Source: Methyloversatilis discipulorum (GTDB lineage: Bacteria; Pseudomonadota; Gammaproteobacteria; Burkholderiales; Rhodocyclaceae). Taken from it: DNA of 64,000 nt. The position numbers and the translations under genes are program-made. Of the stretch, positions 1 to 9,289 are shown one piece after another. The stretch lies in the NCBI RefSeq assembly GCF_000385375.1, contig NZ_ARVV01000001.1, positions 3,844,001 to 3,908,000 of the forward strand. The letters are read 5' to 3'. Position 1 is the first letter of the stretch; every line of letters begins with the position of its first letter. The notes beneath the pieces were generated by a model that worked only from the letters and a program-made list of their open reading frames with translations, made no database searches and was not told the origin of the DNA.

Positions 1-545
1 CGATGATCGCGCGCGCCCTGCTGCGCGAGCACGACCGGATGAAGCTGTTCGAACTGCACACGACCGACAACAAGCTGCTCAACGCCGCCTTCGCCGACGC
101 CGGCCGCAGCGTGCGCATCGAGAAGCTGGACGGTTTTTCCAACCTGAGGTCGCTGCTGCCGCCGCCGCCGCGGCGCGCGCTGGTGCTGATCGACCCACCC
201 TACGAAATGCGCGAGGACTACCGCTACGCCTTCGAAACGCTGCGCGACGCGGTCACCCGCTTTCCGACCGGCACCTACTGCCTGTGGTACCCGCAGCTGC
301 AGCGCATGGAGTCACGCGACCTACCGGCCAAGCTCAAGCGCATGAAGATAGACGCCTGGCTGCACGTGTCGCTGACCACGCGCACACCGTCGCCCGACGG
401 TTTCGGCATGCACGGCAGCGGACTGTTCATCGTCAATCCGCCGTGGACGTTGCCGGCCACGCTGAAGGCGACGATGCCCTGGCTCACGAAGACGCTGGCC
501 ATCGACGCCGGTGCGAAGTTCGAACTCGATTTCAAGATTCCGTAA
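1..545 (+). CDS. rlmJ: 23S rRNA (adenine2030-N6)-methyltransferase, C-terminal part
   Basis: The start of this gene lies before the window; only about 180 C-terminal residues are visible. They contain the N6-adenine methyltransferase catalytic motif DPPYE (LVLIDPPYE) followed by the conserved RlmJ stretches CLWYPQL and GMHGSGLFIVNPPW. RlmJ methylates A2030 of 23S rRNA with S-adenosylmethionine as donor and is a cytoplasmic rRNA maintenance enzyme. The reading frame is open to the left edge and stops at 543-545. The next gene follows 9 nt later on the same strand. Family assignment is firm; only the N-terminal part is missing. Confidence 0.9.
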   Translation, partial: MIARALLREHDRMKLFELHTTDNKLLNAAFADAGRSVRIEKLDGFSNLRSLLPPPPRRALVLIDPPYEMREDYRYAFETLRDAVTRFPTGTYCLWYPQLQRMESRDLPAKLKRMKIDAWLHVSLTTRTPSPDGFGMHGSGLFIVNPPWTLPATLKATMPWLTKTLAIDAGAKFELDFKIP

Positions 546-554
546 GGCCCTGCC

Positions 555-995
555 ATGGTGCTGCAGACCTCGATCGACGCGATCACCCATGCCATCGGCC
601 TCGCCGTAGCGCCGGTGTTCCTGCTCACCGCCATCGCCACGCTGATCACCACGCTGAACAACCGGCTCGGTCGCATCATCGACCGCCGCCGCGTCGTGCT
701 GGCGCGCGGTGGCCAGCAATGCGAAGACGAAACGATGAGCAATGCCACCGAGCTCGAACTGCTGTCGCGGCGTGCGAAGCTGGTCTATCTGGCCATCCTG
801 TTTGCCGTCGCCTCGGCGCTGATGGTCTGTCTGGTCGTGTCCTGCGCCTTCTTCGGCGTGCTGTTCACGGTAGTGCTGGCCGATCTGCTGGCCGGCTTCT
901 TCGTGCTCGCCATGCTGGCGCTGATCACGTCGCTGAGCCTCTTCCTGCGCGAAGTGTTCGTCGCGGTCTTCACGGCCACCCACGCCAACCGCTGA
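555..995 (+). CDS. DUF2721 family inner-membrane protein
   Basis: A 146-residue protein. There is an N-terminal hydrophobic segment (about residues 15-35), a basic loop (NNRLGRIIDRRR) and two further strongly hydrophobic segments (about 80-105 and 110-132), so it should be an integral membrane protein. The pattern of a helix, the R-LGRIIDR motif and two helices matches the DUF2721 family, for which I know no established function. It starts 9 nt after rlmJ, with only a weak ribosome binding site, and is probably co-transcribed with it. Confidence 0.75.
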   Translation: MVLQTSIDAITHAIGLAVAPVFLLTAIATLITTLNNRLGRIIDRRRVVLARGGQQCEDETMSNATELELLSRRAKLVYLAILFAVASALMVCLVVSCAFFGVLFTVVLADLLAGFFVLAMLALITSLSLFLREVFVAVFTATHANR

Positions 996-1073
996 CACCC
1001 CGACACAATCGGCATCTAAAGCCCTCCAGAGCGCCGGCCGTTGACCCTGTGCACAAGGTCGACGGAGGGCTCC

Positions 1074-2186
1074 ATGGCGATCAACACCTGCTACGGCGCC
1101 AGCGCGTCGGCCGATCCGGTCCGCGCGGTGGCCGAACTGGCGGCACAGACCGGCAGCACCGACAAGGACGGACTGCTGTTCTTCTGCTCGCCGGATTTCG
1201 ACCTCGCGGCGCTGGGTCGCGAACTGGCGCGGACCTACAGGTGCCCGACGGTCGGCTGCACCTCGTCCGGCCACTTCGGCCCGGCAGGCTTCCAGCGCTC
1301 GGGCATCATCGGCGTCACCTTTTCGGGCGGCGGACTGCGCCTGCGCACCTATCCGGTGACCCCGCTGGCCGCCTACGTCGACCAGGTGAGCTGCATCGCC
1401 GAGGACATCCGCGCCCGGTCGGACGCGACACCCGATCTGAACCGCTTCGGCATGCTGCTGGTGGATGGCCTGTCGATGGCCGAGGAAAGGCTGGTCGCCG
1501 CGCTCTACCAGCACGTCGGCAACCTGCCGCTGATCGGCGGTTCGGCCGGCGACAACCTGAAGTTCGAACACACCTACGTCTACACGGACGGCCTCTTCCT
1601 GAGCGATGCCGCAGTGTTCACGCTGTTCGAGACCACCCATCCGGTGGCCACCATCAAGACCCAGCATTTCGCGGCCGGCGACACGGAGCTGGTCATCACG
1701 AGCGCCGACCCCGAGCGGCGCATCATTCATGAAATGAATGGCGAACCCGCCGCCACCGCCTATGCTGAAGCGATAGATCAGCGCATCGAGGCGCTGACGC
1801 CCGCGGTGTTCTCGCGCCATCCTCTGGTGCTGCAGCTCGGCGGCGATGCCTATGTGCGATCGATCCAGAAGGTGAACGATGACCTGTCGCTGTCCTGCTA
1901 CTGCGCCATCGACGAAGGTCTCGTCGTATCGATCGGCCATGTACTCGACCCCTTGCAGACGGTCGCCGACGCGATGGCCGAGCTGCACCGCACGGTGCCC
2001 GATCCGGCACTGGTGCTCGGCTGCGACTGCATACTGCGTCGGCTGGAGTTCGAGCAGACAGCGATCGATGGCGACATGAGCAGCCTGATGGCAGCCAACC
2101 GGCTGTTCGGCTTCTACACCTATGGCGAGCAGTACAACGGCCTGCACGTGAATCAGACGCTGACCGCCGTGGCGATCGGAGGATAG
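1074..2186 (+). CDS. FIST-domain sensor protein
   Basis: A soluble 370-residue protein with FIST_N features (LLFFCSPDF, the PTVGCTSSG loop and a GSAGD motif near residue 150) followed by a FIST_C region ending in FGFYTYGEQYNGLHVNQT. FIST domains are predicted small-ligand sensors, possibly for amino acids, that occur with signal-transduction modules. I chose the ATG at 1074 because it follows a good GGAGGG site; an upstream in-frame TTG at 1041 has none. The stop is 2 nt before a histidine kinase, so the two probably form an input-kinase pair feeding the two response regulators that follow. The ligand is unknown. Confidence 0.85.
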   Translation: MAINTCYGASASADPVRAVAELAAQTGSTDKDGLLFFCSPDFDLAALGRELARTYRCPTVGCTSSGHFGPAGFQRSGIIGVTFSGGGLRLRTYPVTPLAAYVDQVSCIAEDIRARSDATPDLNRFGMLLVDGLSMAEERLVAALYQHVGNLPLIGGSAGDNLKFEHTYVYTDGLFLSDAAVFTLFETTHPVATIKTQHFAAGDTELVITSADPERRIIHEMNGEPAATAYAEAIDQRIEALTPAVFSRHPLVLQLGGDAYVRSIQKVNDDLSLSCYCAIDEGLVVSIGHVLDPLQTVADAMAELHRTVPDPALVLGCDCILRRLEFEQTAIDGDMSSLMAANRLFGFYTYGEQYNGLHVNQTLTAVAIGG

Positions 2187-2188
2187 AC

Positions 2189-3298
2189 ATGCCCAGCCTG
2201 CCACAATCCGATATCGAGGCGCGCCTGAGCGAACTGGAGCACAAGCTGCTCGCGCGCGACAAGACGATAGACGCCCTGAAGCGGCGCCTCGCCCAGCAGG
2301 ACGAAGGCATGCGCAACTCGCCGTTCGCGCTGCTCGAACAGAACATCAGCCTGGCCAACGTGGTCGCCCGCAAGACCGGTGAACTTGAGCAGGAAAGACA
2401 GGCGCTGCAGAAAACGCTGGGCGAGCTGCGACAGACGCAGACGCAGCTCCTGCAGTCGCAGAAGATGGAATCGATCGGCCAGCTGGCCGCCGGCATCGCG
2501 CACGAGATCAACACCCCGACGCAGTACGTGGCCGACAACATGAGCTTCATCGACATGGCCACCACCTCGCTGCTGGCGCTGGCCGACCGCAGCGTCGCGG
2601 TGATCGCCGCCCTGCGTGCCGGCGACTCCGACCCCGCGCTGCTGGCGGACTTCGACGCCACCCTGCGCCGCACCAAGCTCGACTACCTGCGCCGGCAGAT
2701 CCCGGACGCGCTCGCCCAGTCGAAGGAGGGGCTGGAACACATCGCGCGCATCGTCAGCGCGATGAAGGCCTTCTCGCATCCGTCGGGCGTCGACAAGGTC
2801 GCGGTGGACATCCGCGAGGTCATCGCAACCACGGTCACCGTCGCCCGCAGCGAATGGAAGTATGTGGCCGAGATCGAGACGCAGGTCGATGACGACCTGC
2901 CGGACCTGCCTTGCCGACGTGACCTGATCGGTCAGGCACTGCTGAACCTGGTCGTGAACGCCGCGCACGCCATTGCCGAAACGCTGTCCGAGGGCGTGCG
3001 CGACAAGGGACTGATCCGGATCACGGCGACACGCTTCGGCGACCGGCACATCGACCTCAGTGTCGCCGACGACGGCCCCGGCATCCCGCCGGACATACGC
3101 GAACGCATCTTCGAACCCTTCTTCACGACCAAGCCGGTCGGCAAGGGCACCGGACAGGGTCTGGCCATGGTCTACACCACTGTGGTCGACCAGCACGGCG
3201 GCGAAATCCTGTGCGAATCGGACGTCGGTCGTGGCACCCGCTTCACGATGCGCTTGCCGCTGTGCATCGACAACGACGAGGCAGCGTCATGCAGGTAG
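2189..3298 (+). CDS. Cytosolic sensor histidine kinase
   Basis: 369 residues without a membrane segment. The N-terminal 100 residues are rich in charged heptads ([20 protein letters not shown] and [20 protein letters not shown]) and should form a coiled coil. The H-box is AHEINTP with the phospho-acceptor His105. The C-terminal HATPase_c domain has an N-box ([11 protein letters not shown]), a G1 box (DDGPGIP), [15 protein letters not shown] and a final G-rich box. No PAS or GAF domain is present, so sensing is presumably supplied by the FIST protein encoded 2 nt upstream. The ATG at 2189 has a GGAGG site. The 3' end overlaps the next regulator gene by 10 nt, indicating translational coupling. 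Confidence 0.9.
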   Translation: MPSLPQSDIEARLSELEHKLLARDKTIDALKRRLAQQDEGMRNSPFALLEQNISLANVVARKTGELEQERQALQKTLGELRQTQTQLLQSQKMESIGQLAAGIAHEINTPTQYVADNMSFIDMATTSLLALADRSVAVIAALRAGDSDPALLADFDATLRRTKLDYLRRQIPDALAQSKEGLEHIARIVSAMKAFSHPSGVDKVAVDIREVIATTVTVARSEWKYVAEIETQVDDDLPDLPCRRDLIGQALLNLVVNAAHAIAETLSEGVRDKGLIRITATRFGDRHIDLSVADDGPGIPPDIRERIFEPFFTTKPVGKGTGQGLAMVYTTVVDQHGGEILCESDVGRGTRFTMRLPLCIDNDEAASCR

Positions 3299-4395
3299 TG
3301 TTCGTAGACGACGAAAGCCGCGTGCTGGCCGGCATCGAGCGCACGCTGGTGATGCGCGAAACCGACTGGGCGTGCCGCTTCTTCACCAGCGGCCAAGCGG
3401 CGCTCGACGCACTGGAAACCGAGCCGGCCGACGTCGTCGTGTCCGACATGCGCATGCCCTTCATGGACGGCGCCGCACTGCTCGGCGCCGTGCGCGACCG
3501 CTGGCCGGGCACGCTGCGCATCATCCTGTCCGGCCAGTGCGACACCGCGTCGACGCTGCGCATGCTCGACGTCGCCCACCAGTTCGTATCCAAGCCCTGC
3601 GACAACGCGGTGCTGCTGGCCGCGGTAGAGGCGGCGCTGGCGCTGCGTGCGATGTTCCGCGACGCCTCGGTGATCGACGTGATCGGTCGCGTGAACCGGT
3701 TGCCCAGCGCGCCGCGCATCTTTGCCGAACTGACCCGGCTGCTTGCCGATCCGGCCAGCGACAGCCGTCACGTCGCCCGCCTGCTGAGCAGCGACCCCGC
3801 CCTCAGCGCGCGCATCATGCAACTGGCCGGTTCCGCCTACTTCACGCTGGGCGCGCGCATCACCAGCATCAACGACGCCATCACCCGTCTCGGCATCGAT
3901 CAGGTGCGGCTGCTCGTGCTCGCCTCGCAGGTGTTCGCCGACGCCGCGACCGATCCTTTCGTCGATCACCTGCAGCGGCGCGCGCTGCAGGCGTCCTGCC
4001 TGGCCGACCGCATCACCGCCGGCCGCCGCGGCGGTGTCGCCGCCACGGCCGCGCTGCTGGCGCGCATCGGCCTGCTGGTGGAGCCGCTGCGCAGCGAAAC
4101 GATGCAGGACGCCACCACCGTCTGCGACACACCGCTGCACGCCGCGGTCGGCGCCTATCTGCTGGGCCTGTGGGGCCTGCCGATGGACATCGTCGACGCC
4201 GTCGCGCGGCACACCCACCCGGATCGCGCAGCCGCCACCGGCTTCGGTCTGGCCGGCACCGTGCACGTCGCGGTCGCTCTGGCCAACGGCCAGACGCCGG
4301 ACCTCGCCTATCTCGAACGCGCCGGCGTAATCGATCAGTGGCCGCAGTGGCAGGCCTACAACGCAGCACTCACCACGGACCATGACGATGACTGA
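3289..4395 (+). CDS. Response regulator with HDOD output domain
   Basis: 368 residues. The N-terminal receiver domain has the acidic pair FVDDE, the phospho-acceptor Asp53 in VVVSDMRMP and the conserved Lys in SKPCD. Residues from about 135 match an HDOD domain (SAPRIFAELTRLLADP, LLSSDPALSARIMQLAGS, ITSINDAITRLG), a non-catalytic relative of HD phosphohydrolases found in signalling and cell-cycle proteins. The ATG at 3289 lies inside the 3' end of the kinase gene. Upstream in-frame starts would extend the protein with unrelated sequence. The 3' end overlaps the next regulator by 14 nt, so kinase and both regulators form one operon. Confidence 0.88.
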   Translation: MQVVFVDDESRVLAGIERTLVMRETDWACRFFTSGQAALDALETEPADVVVSDMRMPFMDGAALLGAVRDRWPGTLRIILSGQCDTASTLRMLDVAHQFVSKPCDNAVLLAAVEAALALRAMFRDASVIDVIGRVNRLPSAPRIFAELTRLLADPASDSRHVARLLSSDPALSARIMQLAGSAYFTLGARITSINDAITRLGIDQVRLLVLASQVFADAATDPFVDHLQRRALQASCLADRITAGRRGGVAATAALLARIGLLVEPLRSETMQDATTVCDTPLHAAVGAYLLGLWGLPMDIVDAVARHTHPDRAAATGFGLAGTVHVAVALANGQTPDLAYLERAGVIDQWPQWQAYNAALTTDHDDD

Positions 4396-5515
4396 AGACA
4401 CCCTGCCGCGCGTGCTCTGCGTCGATGACGAACCGAACCTGCTGGCCGCGATGGAACGGACGCTGCACAGCCGATTCGACGTGGTGACCGCCAATGGCGG
4501 CACTGCCGGGCTCGACGCCATCCAACTCGGCGAGCCCTTCGCCGTCATCGTGTCGGACATGCGCATGCCGGGCATGGATGGCGCCACCTTCCTCGCACAA
4601 GCGCGCGAACAGGCGCCCGATGCCGTGCGCATCCTGCTCACCGGTCAGGCCGACGTCGAGTCGTCGATCGCCGCCATCAATCGCGGCGCCATCTTCCGCT
4701 ACCTGTGCAAGCCCTGCCCGTCCGACGTGCTGATCGCTGCGCTGGACGACGCCGTGCGTCACTACAACCGCATGCGGGCCGAGCGCGAACTGCTCGAAAC
4801 CACGCTCACCGCGGCGGTGAATACGCTGACTGAAGTGCTCGCCATGGTGGCGCCCTGGGCTTTCCAGCGCGCCACGTTCGCGCACTCGGCAGTGCAGCAC
4901 GCGCTGTCGCGGCTGGACTGGTCGGACGGCTGGATCTACAGCATCGCCGCTGCGCTGAGCCAGCTCGGCTGCGTCGGCATACCGCCCGAACTGATGCAGG
5001 CCGATGCCGCGCAACGTCATCTCGGCCCCGACGAAAAGAAGCTGCTGCGCGAACACCCCGAGGTGGCGAGCCGGCTCGTGGCCGCCATTCCGCGGCTGGA
5101 CCTGGCCGCCGAGATCATCCGCTACCAGTCCGACAACCCGCCGCCCGATGCGCCGCTCGAAGTGATCCGCGGTGCGCCGCTGCTGCGCGCTGCGCTCGAG
5201 CTTGAGCGCGACTGGTCGCGCACCAAGGCGACGCGCAGCCCGCGCGAAGTGCTGCGCGCCGTGCAGCCGCCGGTGCCCGACTACATCGTCAGGGCACTGG
5301 CCGACTTCCGCAGCGAGGTGAGCCACCACCGCGCGGCGCGCGTGCGCGACCTGGTGCCAGGCTGGGTCGTGGACGAAGACGTACGCTGCACGAACGGCAT
5401 GATGGTGCTGTCGCGCGGCCACGAACTGACCGATACCGCGATCGCCGCGCTCAGTCGCCTGCTTGCAGCCCAGGCCATACGCGAACCGATACGTGTGCGC
5501 AGCCGCGCCGACTGA
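4382..5515 (+). CDS. Response regulator with degenerate HD-GYP-like domain
   Basis: 377 residues. The receiver domain has LCVDDEPN, phospho-acceptor Asp59 in VIVSDMRMP and KPCP. The C-terminal region (about 130-350) aligns by eye with RpfG-type HD-GYP phosphodiesterases: AALSQLGCVGIP corresponds to the usual ALLHDIGKIGIP, and HPEVASRLVAAIP to HPEIGARIL. The catalytic HD pair is replaced by SQ, the following Lys by Cys, and the GYP loop is absent. It therefore cannot be expected to hydrolyse cyclic-di-GMP and may act as a binding or output scaffold. Last gene of the FIST-kinase-HDOD operon; no terminator hairpin is visible after it. Confidence 0.8.
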   Translation: MTMTEDTLPRVLCVDDEPNLLAAMERTLHSRFDVVTANGGTAGLDAIQLGEPFAVIVSDMRMPGMDGATFLAQAREQAPDAVRILLTGQADVESSIAAINRGAIFRYLCKPCPSDVLIAALDDAVRHYNRMRAERELLETTLTAAVNTLTEVLAMVAPWAFQRATFAHSAVQHALSRLDWSDGWIYSIAAALSQLGCVGIPPELMQADAAQRHLGPDEKKLLREHPEVASRLVAAIPRLDLAAEIIRYQSDNPPPDAPLEVIRGAPLLRAALELERDWSRTKATRSPREVLRAVQPPVPDYIVRALADFRSEVSHHRAARVRDLVPGWVVDEDVRCTNGMMVLSRGHELTDTAIAALSRLLAAQAIREPIRVRSRAD

Positions 5516-5516
5516 T

Positions 5517-5617
5517 GCGCCGGCCGACCTGCATCACGGATCGCCGGCCAGCGCATTAAGAACGGTTAACAAATCATGCGCCGTTCGGCGCAGCGCGCCG
5601 GCCGATCTGCATCACGG
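5517..5617. repeat. Pair of 23-bp direct repeats upstream of the PEP-CTERM gene
   Basis: The sequence GCGCCGGCCGA-C/T-CTGCATCACGG occurs at 5517-5539 and again at 5595-5617 with a single mismatch, on the same strand and 78 bp apart. The pair fills most of the 178-bp gap before the PhoX-like gene. It could be a duplicated regulator-binding site or a small tandem-duplication scar; nothing in the sequence decides this. Confidence 0.7.
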
Positions 5618-5693
5618 GATTTGAACGCGCGCTGGCTACCCTGACCCTCACCTTGTCTTCTGCAAGGCGTTCATTCAATCAGGGAGTCCGACA

Positions 5694-7082
5694 ATGCAGC
5701 CCCGCAAGCTCGCCATAGCCGCCGCCATTGGCCTGATGGGCGTTTCCGCCCAGCAGGCTTCTGCGGCCGACAACACCTACTTCGACAACTTCACCGCCCT
5801 GCCCGGCAACGTCGCCGCCGGCTCTCTGCCGGAAAGCGCGCCGCTGCAGCTGTCCTCGCCGTTGTTCTCGCAGAAGGTACTGGCCGACCGCGTCACGCAG
5901 CTCGCCAACGGCCAGTCGAACAGCGGCAACTGGGACATGATCACCGCCAACGAAACCGGCGCCGATGCTGGCCGCTATCTCTACGCCCCGTTTGAAACCG
6001 GCGCCGGTGGCGTGCAACGCACCGACCTGTGGACCGGCATCACCAAGACCATCGTGCAGTCGGGCACCCAGGGCTTCGTGGCTGGCGACTTCTCGCGCTG
6101 GACGCCGTGGGGCACCTACCTGACCGCAGAAGAGTCGTGGGGCAGCGGCAGCAGCAAGGGCCGTCTGTTCGAAGTGACGAACCCGCTGGCCGACACCGCC
6201 AGCGCTGACTTCGTGCATCGCAATGTGGTGCCGCGCGTGTCGCACGAAGGCGGTGCGTTCGACAAGAACAAGAGCTTCTACTTCATCGACGAATTCAACG
6301 GCGGCTCGATCTACAAGTACGTGTCGGCCGCACCGGGCGCGACCACCGGTGACAGCTACTTCGACAAGGGCCAGACCTTCGTGCTGAAGGCCAATGGCGG
6401 CAACAACGCCAACGCCGTCGGCGCCGCCAGCTGGGAAGCCATCACCACCGCGACCGGCACCCCGCTGGCCAGCACCGTGAACGCCATGGTGAACGTCGGT
6501 GGCGGCACCTTCTCGATGGACGGGCGTGCCGCAGCCGACATGGTCGGCGGCACCAACTACCAGCGTCCGGAAGATCTCGAACTGCAGGTGCTGGCCAACG
6601 GCGACGAAGTGCTCTACATCGCCACCACGACCACCCACGAGGTGTATTCGCTCAATCTGGCGACCAACGAAATGAAGCTGTTTGCCAGCCGGGCGACCTT
6701 CAGTTCGGTCACCGGTGCCGCCGTCGGCAGCGAATTCACCAACCCGGACAATCTGGCCATCGATGCCAACGGCAACATCTACATCATCGAGGACCAACCG
6801 GGCGGTCGTGCCGACATCTGGTTCGCGCAGGATGCGGACCGCGACGGCGTCGCCGAATCGCTGAGCCGCTGGGCTTCGCTATCGACCGAAGGTGCCGAGC
6901 CGACGGGCCTGTACTTCGACAAGTTCAACCCGAACGTCGCCTATGTGAACATCCAGCACCCGAACAGCGGCAACGACACGCTGCTGCAGATCACCGCGGT
7001 GCCGGAACCGGAAAGCTACGCCATGTTCCTGGCCGGCCTCGGTCTGCTGGGCATGATCGCGCGCCGCCGCACCCGCGTCTGA
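5694..7082 (+). CDS. PhoX-like (DUF839) protein with PEP-CTERM sorting signal
   Basis: 462 residues with a Sec signal peptide (cleavage near SAQQASA-A). The body carries PhoX/DUF839-type blocks: TAEESWG, SHEGGAFDKN, YQRPEDLEL, FTNPDNLAID and NIYIIEDQPGG. PhoX-type enzymes are calcium/iron-dependent alkaline phosphatases, but this family also contains proteins of unproven activity. The C-terminus is a textbook PEP-CTERM tripartite signal: VPEPESYAMF, a hydrophobic helix, then RRRTRV. That signal implies export, processing by an exosortase (not in this window) and surface or exopolysaccharide association. The ATG has an AGGGAG site. A strong intrinsic terminator follows. Confidence 0.88.
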   Translation: MQPRKLAIAAAIGLMGVSAQQASAADNTYFDNFTALPGNVAAGSLPESAPLQLSSPLFSQKVLADRVTQLANGQSNSGNWDMITANETGADAGRYLYAPFETGAGGVQRTDLWTGITKTIVQSGTQGFVAGDFSRWTPWGTYLTAEESWGSGSSKGRLFEVTNPLADTASADFVHRNVVPRVSHEGGAFDKNKSFYFIDEFNGGSIYKYVSAAPGATTGDSYFDKGQTFVLKANGGNNANAVGAASWEAITTATGTPLASTVNAMVNVGGGTFSMDGRAAADMVGGTNYQRPEDLELQVLANGDEVLYIATTTTHEVYSLNLATNEMKLFASRATFSSVTGAAVGSEFTNPDNLAIDANGNIYIIEDQPGGRADIWFAQDADRDGVAESLSRWASLSTEGAEPTGLYFDKFNPNVAYVNIQHPNSGNDTLLQITAVPEPESYAMFLAGLGLLGMIARRRTRV

Positions 7083-7187
7083 ACGTCGCTGCCGGGATCG
7101 GTCGACACCCGATCCATGCGTCGCACGCGGATGAACGCGCTGTGAGGCAGGGACCGGACATTGACCGGGCCCCGCACGCGGGACATC

Positions 7188-7213
7188 GGGAGGGCTCAGG
7201 CCCTCCCTTTTTT
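7188..7213 (+). terminator. Intrinsic terminator of the PhoX-like gene
   Basis: An 8-bp perfect stem GGGAGGGC/GCCCTCCC (7188-7195 with 7200-7207), loop TCAG, followed by six T on the + strand (7208-7213). The T-run overlaps the stop codon of the convergent recG. On the minus strand the hairpin lacks a T-run and may only block read-through. Confidence 0.9.
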
Positions 7214-9248
7214 ACGCTTTCAGCAGATCCTCGCGCCCGGCCAGCCAGCGTTCCAGATGACGGTCGGCGGCCGCGACGTGGTCACGCAGCAGCGTATCGG
7301 CCGCCTCGCGCGCCAGTTCGACCAAAGCCTCGTCGATCACCAGATCGGCAAAGCGGAGCAGCGGCTGGCCGGACTGTCGGCTGCCGATGAACTCACCAGG
7401 ACCGCGCAACTTCAGGTCCTCGGCGGCGATCATGAAGCCGTCGGTGTAGGCGTGAATGACGCGCAGCCGCTCGCGTGCGGTCTGCGACAGCGGCCCTTCA
7501 TACAGCAGCACGCAGGCCGATTCGCGGCTGCCGCGCCCGACCCGGCCGCGCAGCTGGTGCAGCTGCGACAGACCGAAACGCTCGGCGTGCTCGATCACCA
7601 TCAGGCTTGCGTTCGGCACATCGACACCGACCTCGATCACCGTGGTGGCGACCAGCAGATGGGTGTCGCCAGCGACGAAGCCGGCCATCACCGCCGCCTT
7701 CTCGTCCGGTTTCATGCGGCCATGCACCAGCCCCACCTTCAGTTCCGGGCAGGCGGCCAGCAGTTGCGCGTGGGTGTCGATCGCGGTCTGCAGCTGGAGC
7801 GTTTCCGATTCCTCGATCAGCGGGCACACCCAGTAGGCCTGGGCACCGGCGGCACAGGCATCGCGCACGCGCTCGATCACCTGCTCGCGGCGGGACGCCG
7901 AAATGAGCTTGGTCAGCACCGGCGTGCGGCCGGGCGGCAGTTCGTCGATCACCGACACGTCGAGGTCGGCGTAATAGCTCATCGCCAGCGTGCGCGGTAT
8001 CGGTGTCGCGCTCATCATCAGCTGGTGCGGACTCACGTCGCCCGCCTTGGCACGCAGCGCGAGCCGCTGGCGTACGCCGAAGCGGTGCTGTTCGTCGACC
8101 ACCGCAACGCCCAGTCGCGCGAAATCGACCGCGTCCTCGATCAATGCGTGCGTGCCGACCGCGATCGGCGCCGCACCGCTGGCGATGGCTTCCTTCATCG
8201 CCCGCTTGTCGCGTGCCTTCAGGCTGCCCGACAGCCAGGCCACCTGTATGCCCAGCGGCGCCAGCCAGTCGGCCAGCTTGCGGAAGTGCTGCTCGGCGAG
8301 GATTTCGGTCGGCGCCATGAAGGCCGCCTGGTAGCCGGCTTCGACCGCACGCAGACAGGCCAGCGCCGCCACCACGGTCTTGCCGGAGCCGACGTCACCC
8401 TGCAGCAGCCGCTGCATCGGATACGGCTGCGACAGGTCGGCGGCGATCTCCGCCCAGGCGCGCGCCTGCGCGCCGGTCAGCGCGAACGGCAGCCGCTGCA
8501 GGAAGCGGTCTATCAGCGAACCGTCGGTCTGCGCGGGCTGCGGCAGCACCGGCGCGTCGCGGCTGCGCCGGGCGGCGTGCGCGCGCTTCAGGCTCAGTTG
8601 CTGCGCCAGCAGCTCGTCGAACTTGATGCGGCGCCAGGCCGGCGCCAGCCGCTCGTCGAGGTCGCGCAGCGATTCGCCCGGCCGTGGCCGGTGCAGTGCC
8701 TGCACCGCGGCGCCGAAAGGCACCAGCGCGTAGTGGCGGCGCAGCGCGTCGGGCAGGCTGTCGGCGAGATCGGTGCGCTCCAGCGCGTCGTCGATGGCGC
8801 GGCGCAGGCTGGCCTGCGACAGGCCCGCGGTGGCCGGATAGACCGGCGTCAGCCGGTCCGGCAGCGGTGTGTCGTCGCCGACGTTGCGCACCCGAGGGTG
8901 CAGCATTTCGGCGCCGAAGAAGCCGGGGTTGATATCGCCGAACAGGCGCACCCGCTTGCCGGGTGCCAGCTGTTTCTGCTGCGACGGATAGAAGTTGAAG
9001 AAGCGCAGCGTGACGGTGCCGCTGTCGTCGGCGGCGGTCACCACCAGCTGGCGGCGCGGCCGGAACTTCACTTCCGCCTGCGTCACCTCGACCTCGACCT
9101 GCACCGGCTGGCCGGCGCGCGCCAGCGCCACCGGCGTGATGCGCGTCTCGTCCTCGTAGCGCAGCGGGAAATGCAGGACGAGCGCGGCATCCGAGCCGAG
9201 GCCCATCTTGTCGAGCGCGGCCGAAAGCGCTTCGCTGCGGGTACTCAT
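7212..9248 (-). CDS. recG: ATP-dependent DNA helicase RecG
   Basis: 678 residues, the usual RecG length. The N-terminal wedge/OB domain (about 50-150) precedes the helicase core with Walker A GDVGSGKT, DEQH motif II, SATPIP motif III, TTVIEVGVDVPNA and the motif VI region HQLRGRVGRG. The C-terminal TRG-like region contains LRGPGEFIGSRQSG. RecG remodels stalled replication forks and Holliday junctions. The ATG at 9248 is followed by a conserved N-terminus. ridA is transcribed just upstream on the same strand with a 41-nt gap, so co-transcription is likely. Confidence 0.97.
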   Translation of the reverse strand: MSTRSEALSAALDKMGLGSDAALVLHFPLRYEDETRITPVALARAGQPVQVEVEVTQAEVKFRPRRQLVVTAADDSGTVTLRFFNFYPSQQKQLAPGKRVRLFGDINPGFFGAEMLHPRVRNVGDDTPLPDRLTPVYPATAGLSQASLRRAIDDALERTDLADSLPDALRRHYALVPFGAAVQALHRPRPGESLRDLDERLAPAWRRIKFDELLAQQLSLKRAHAARRSRDAPVLPQPAQTDGSLIDRFLQRLPFALTGAQARAWAEIAADLSQPYPMQRLLQGDVGSGKTVVAALACLRAVEAGYQAAFMAPTEILAEQHFRKLADWLAPLGIQVAWLSGSLKARDKRAMKEAIASGAAPIAVGTHALIEDAVDFARLGVAVVDEQHRFGVRQRLALRAKAGDVSPHQLMMSATPIPRTLAMSYYADLDVSVIDELPPGRTPVLTKLISASRREQVIERVRDACAAGAQAYWVCPLIEESETLQLQTAIDTHAQLLAACPELKVGLVHGRMKPDEKAAVMAGFVAGDTHLLVATTVIEVGVDVPNASLMVIEHAERFGLSQLHQLRGRVGRGSRESACVLLYEGPLSQTARERLRVIHAYTDGFMIAAEDLKLRGPGEFIGSRQSGQPLLRFADLVIDEALVELAREAADTLLRDHVAAADRHLERWLAGREDLLKA

Positions 9249-9289
9249 GCGGAGGGCAGGACGGCCGGGACAGGCCTGGCCAAGCAGTG

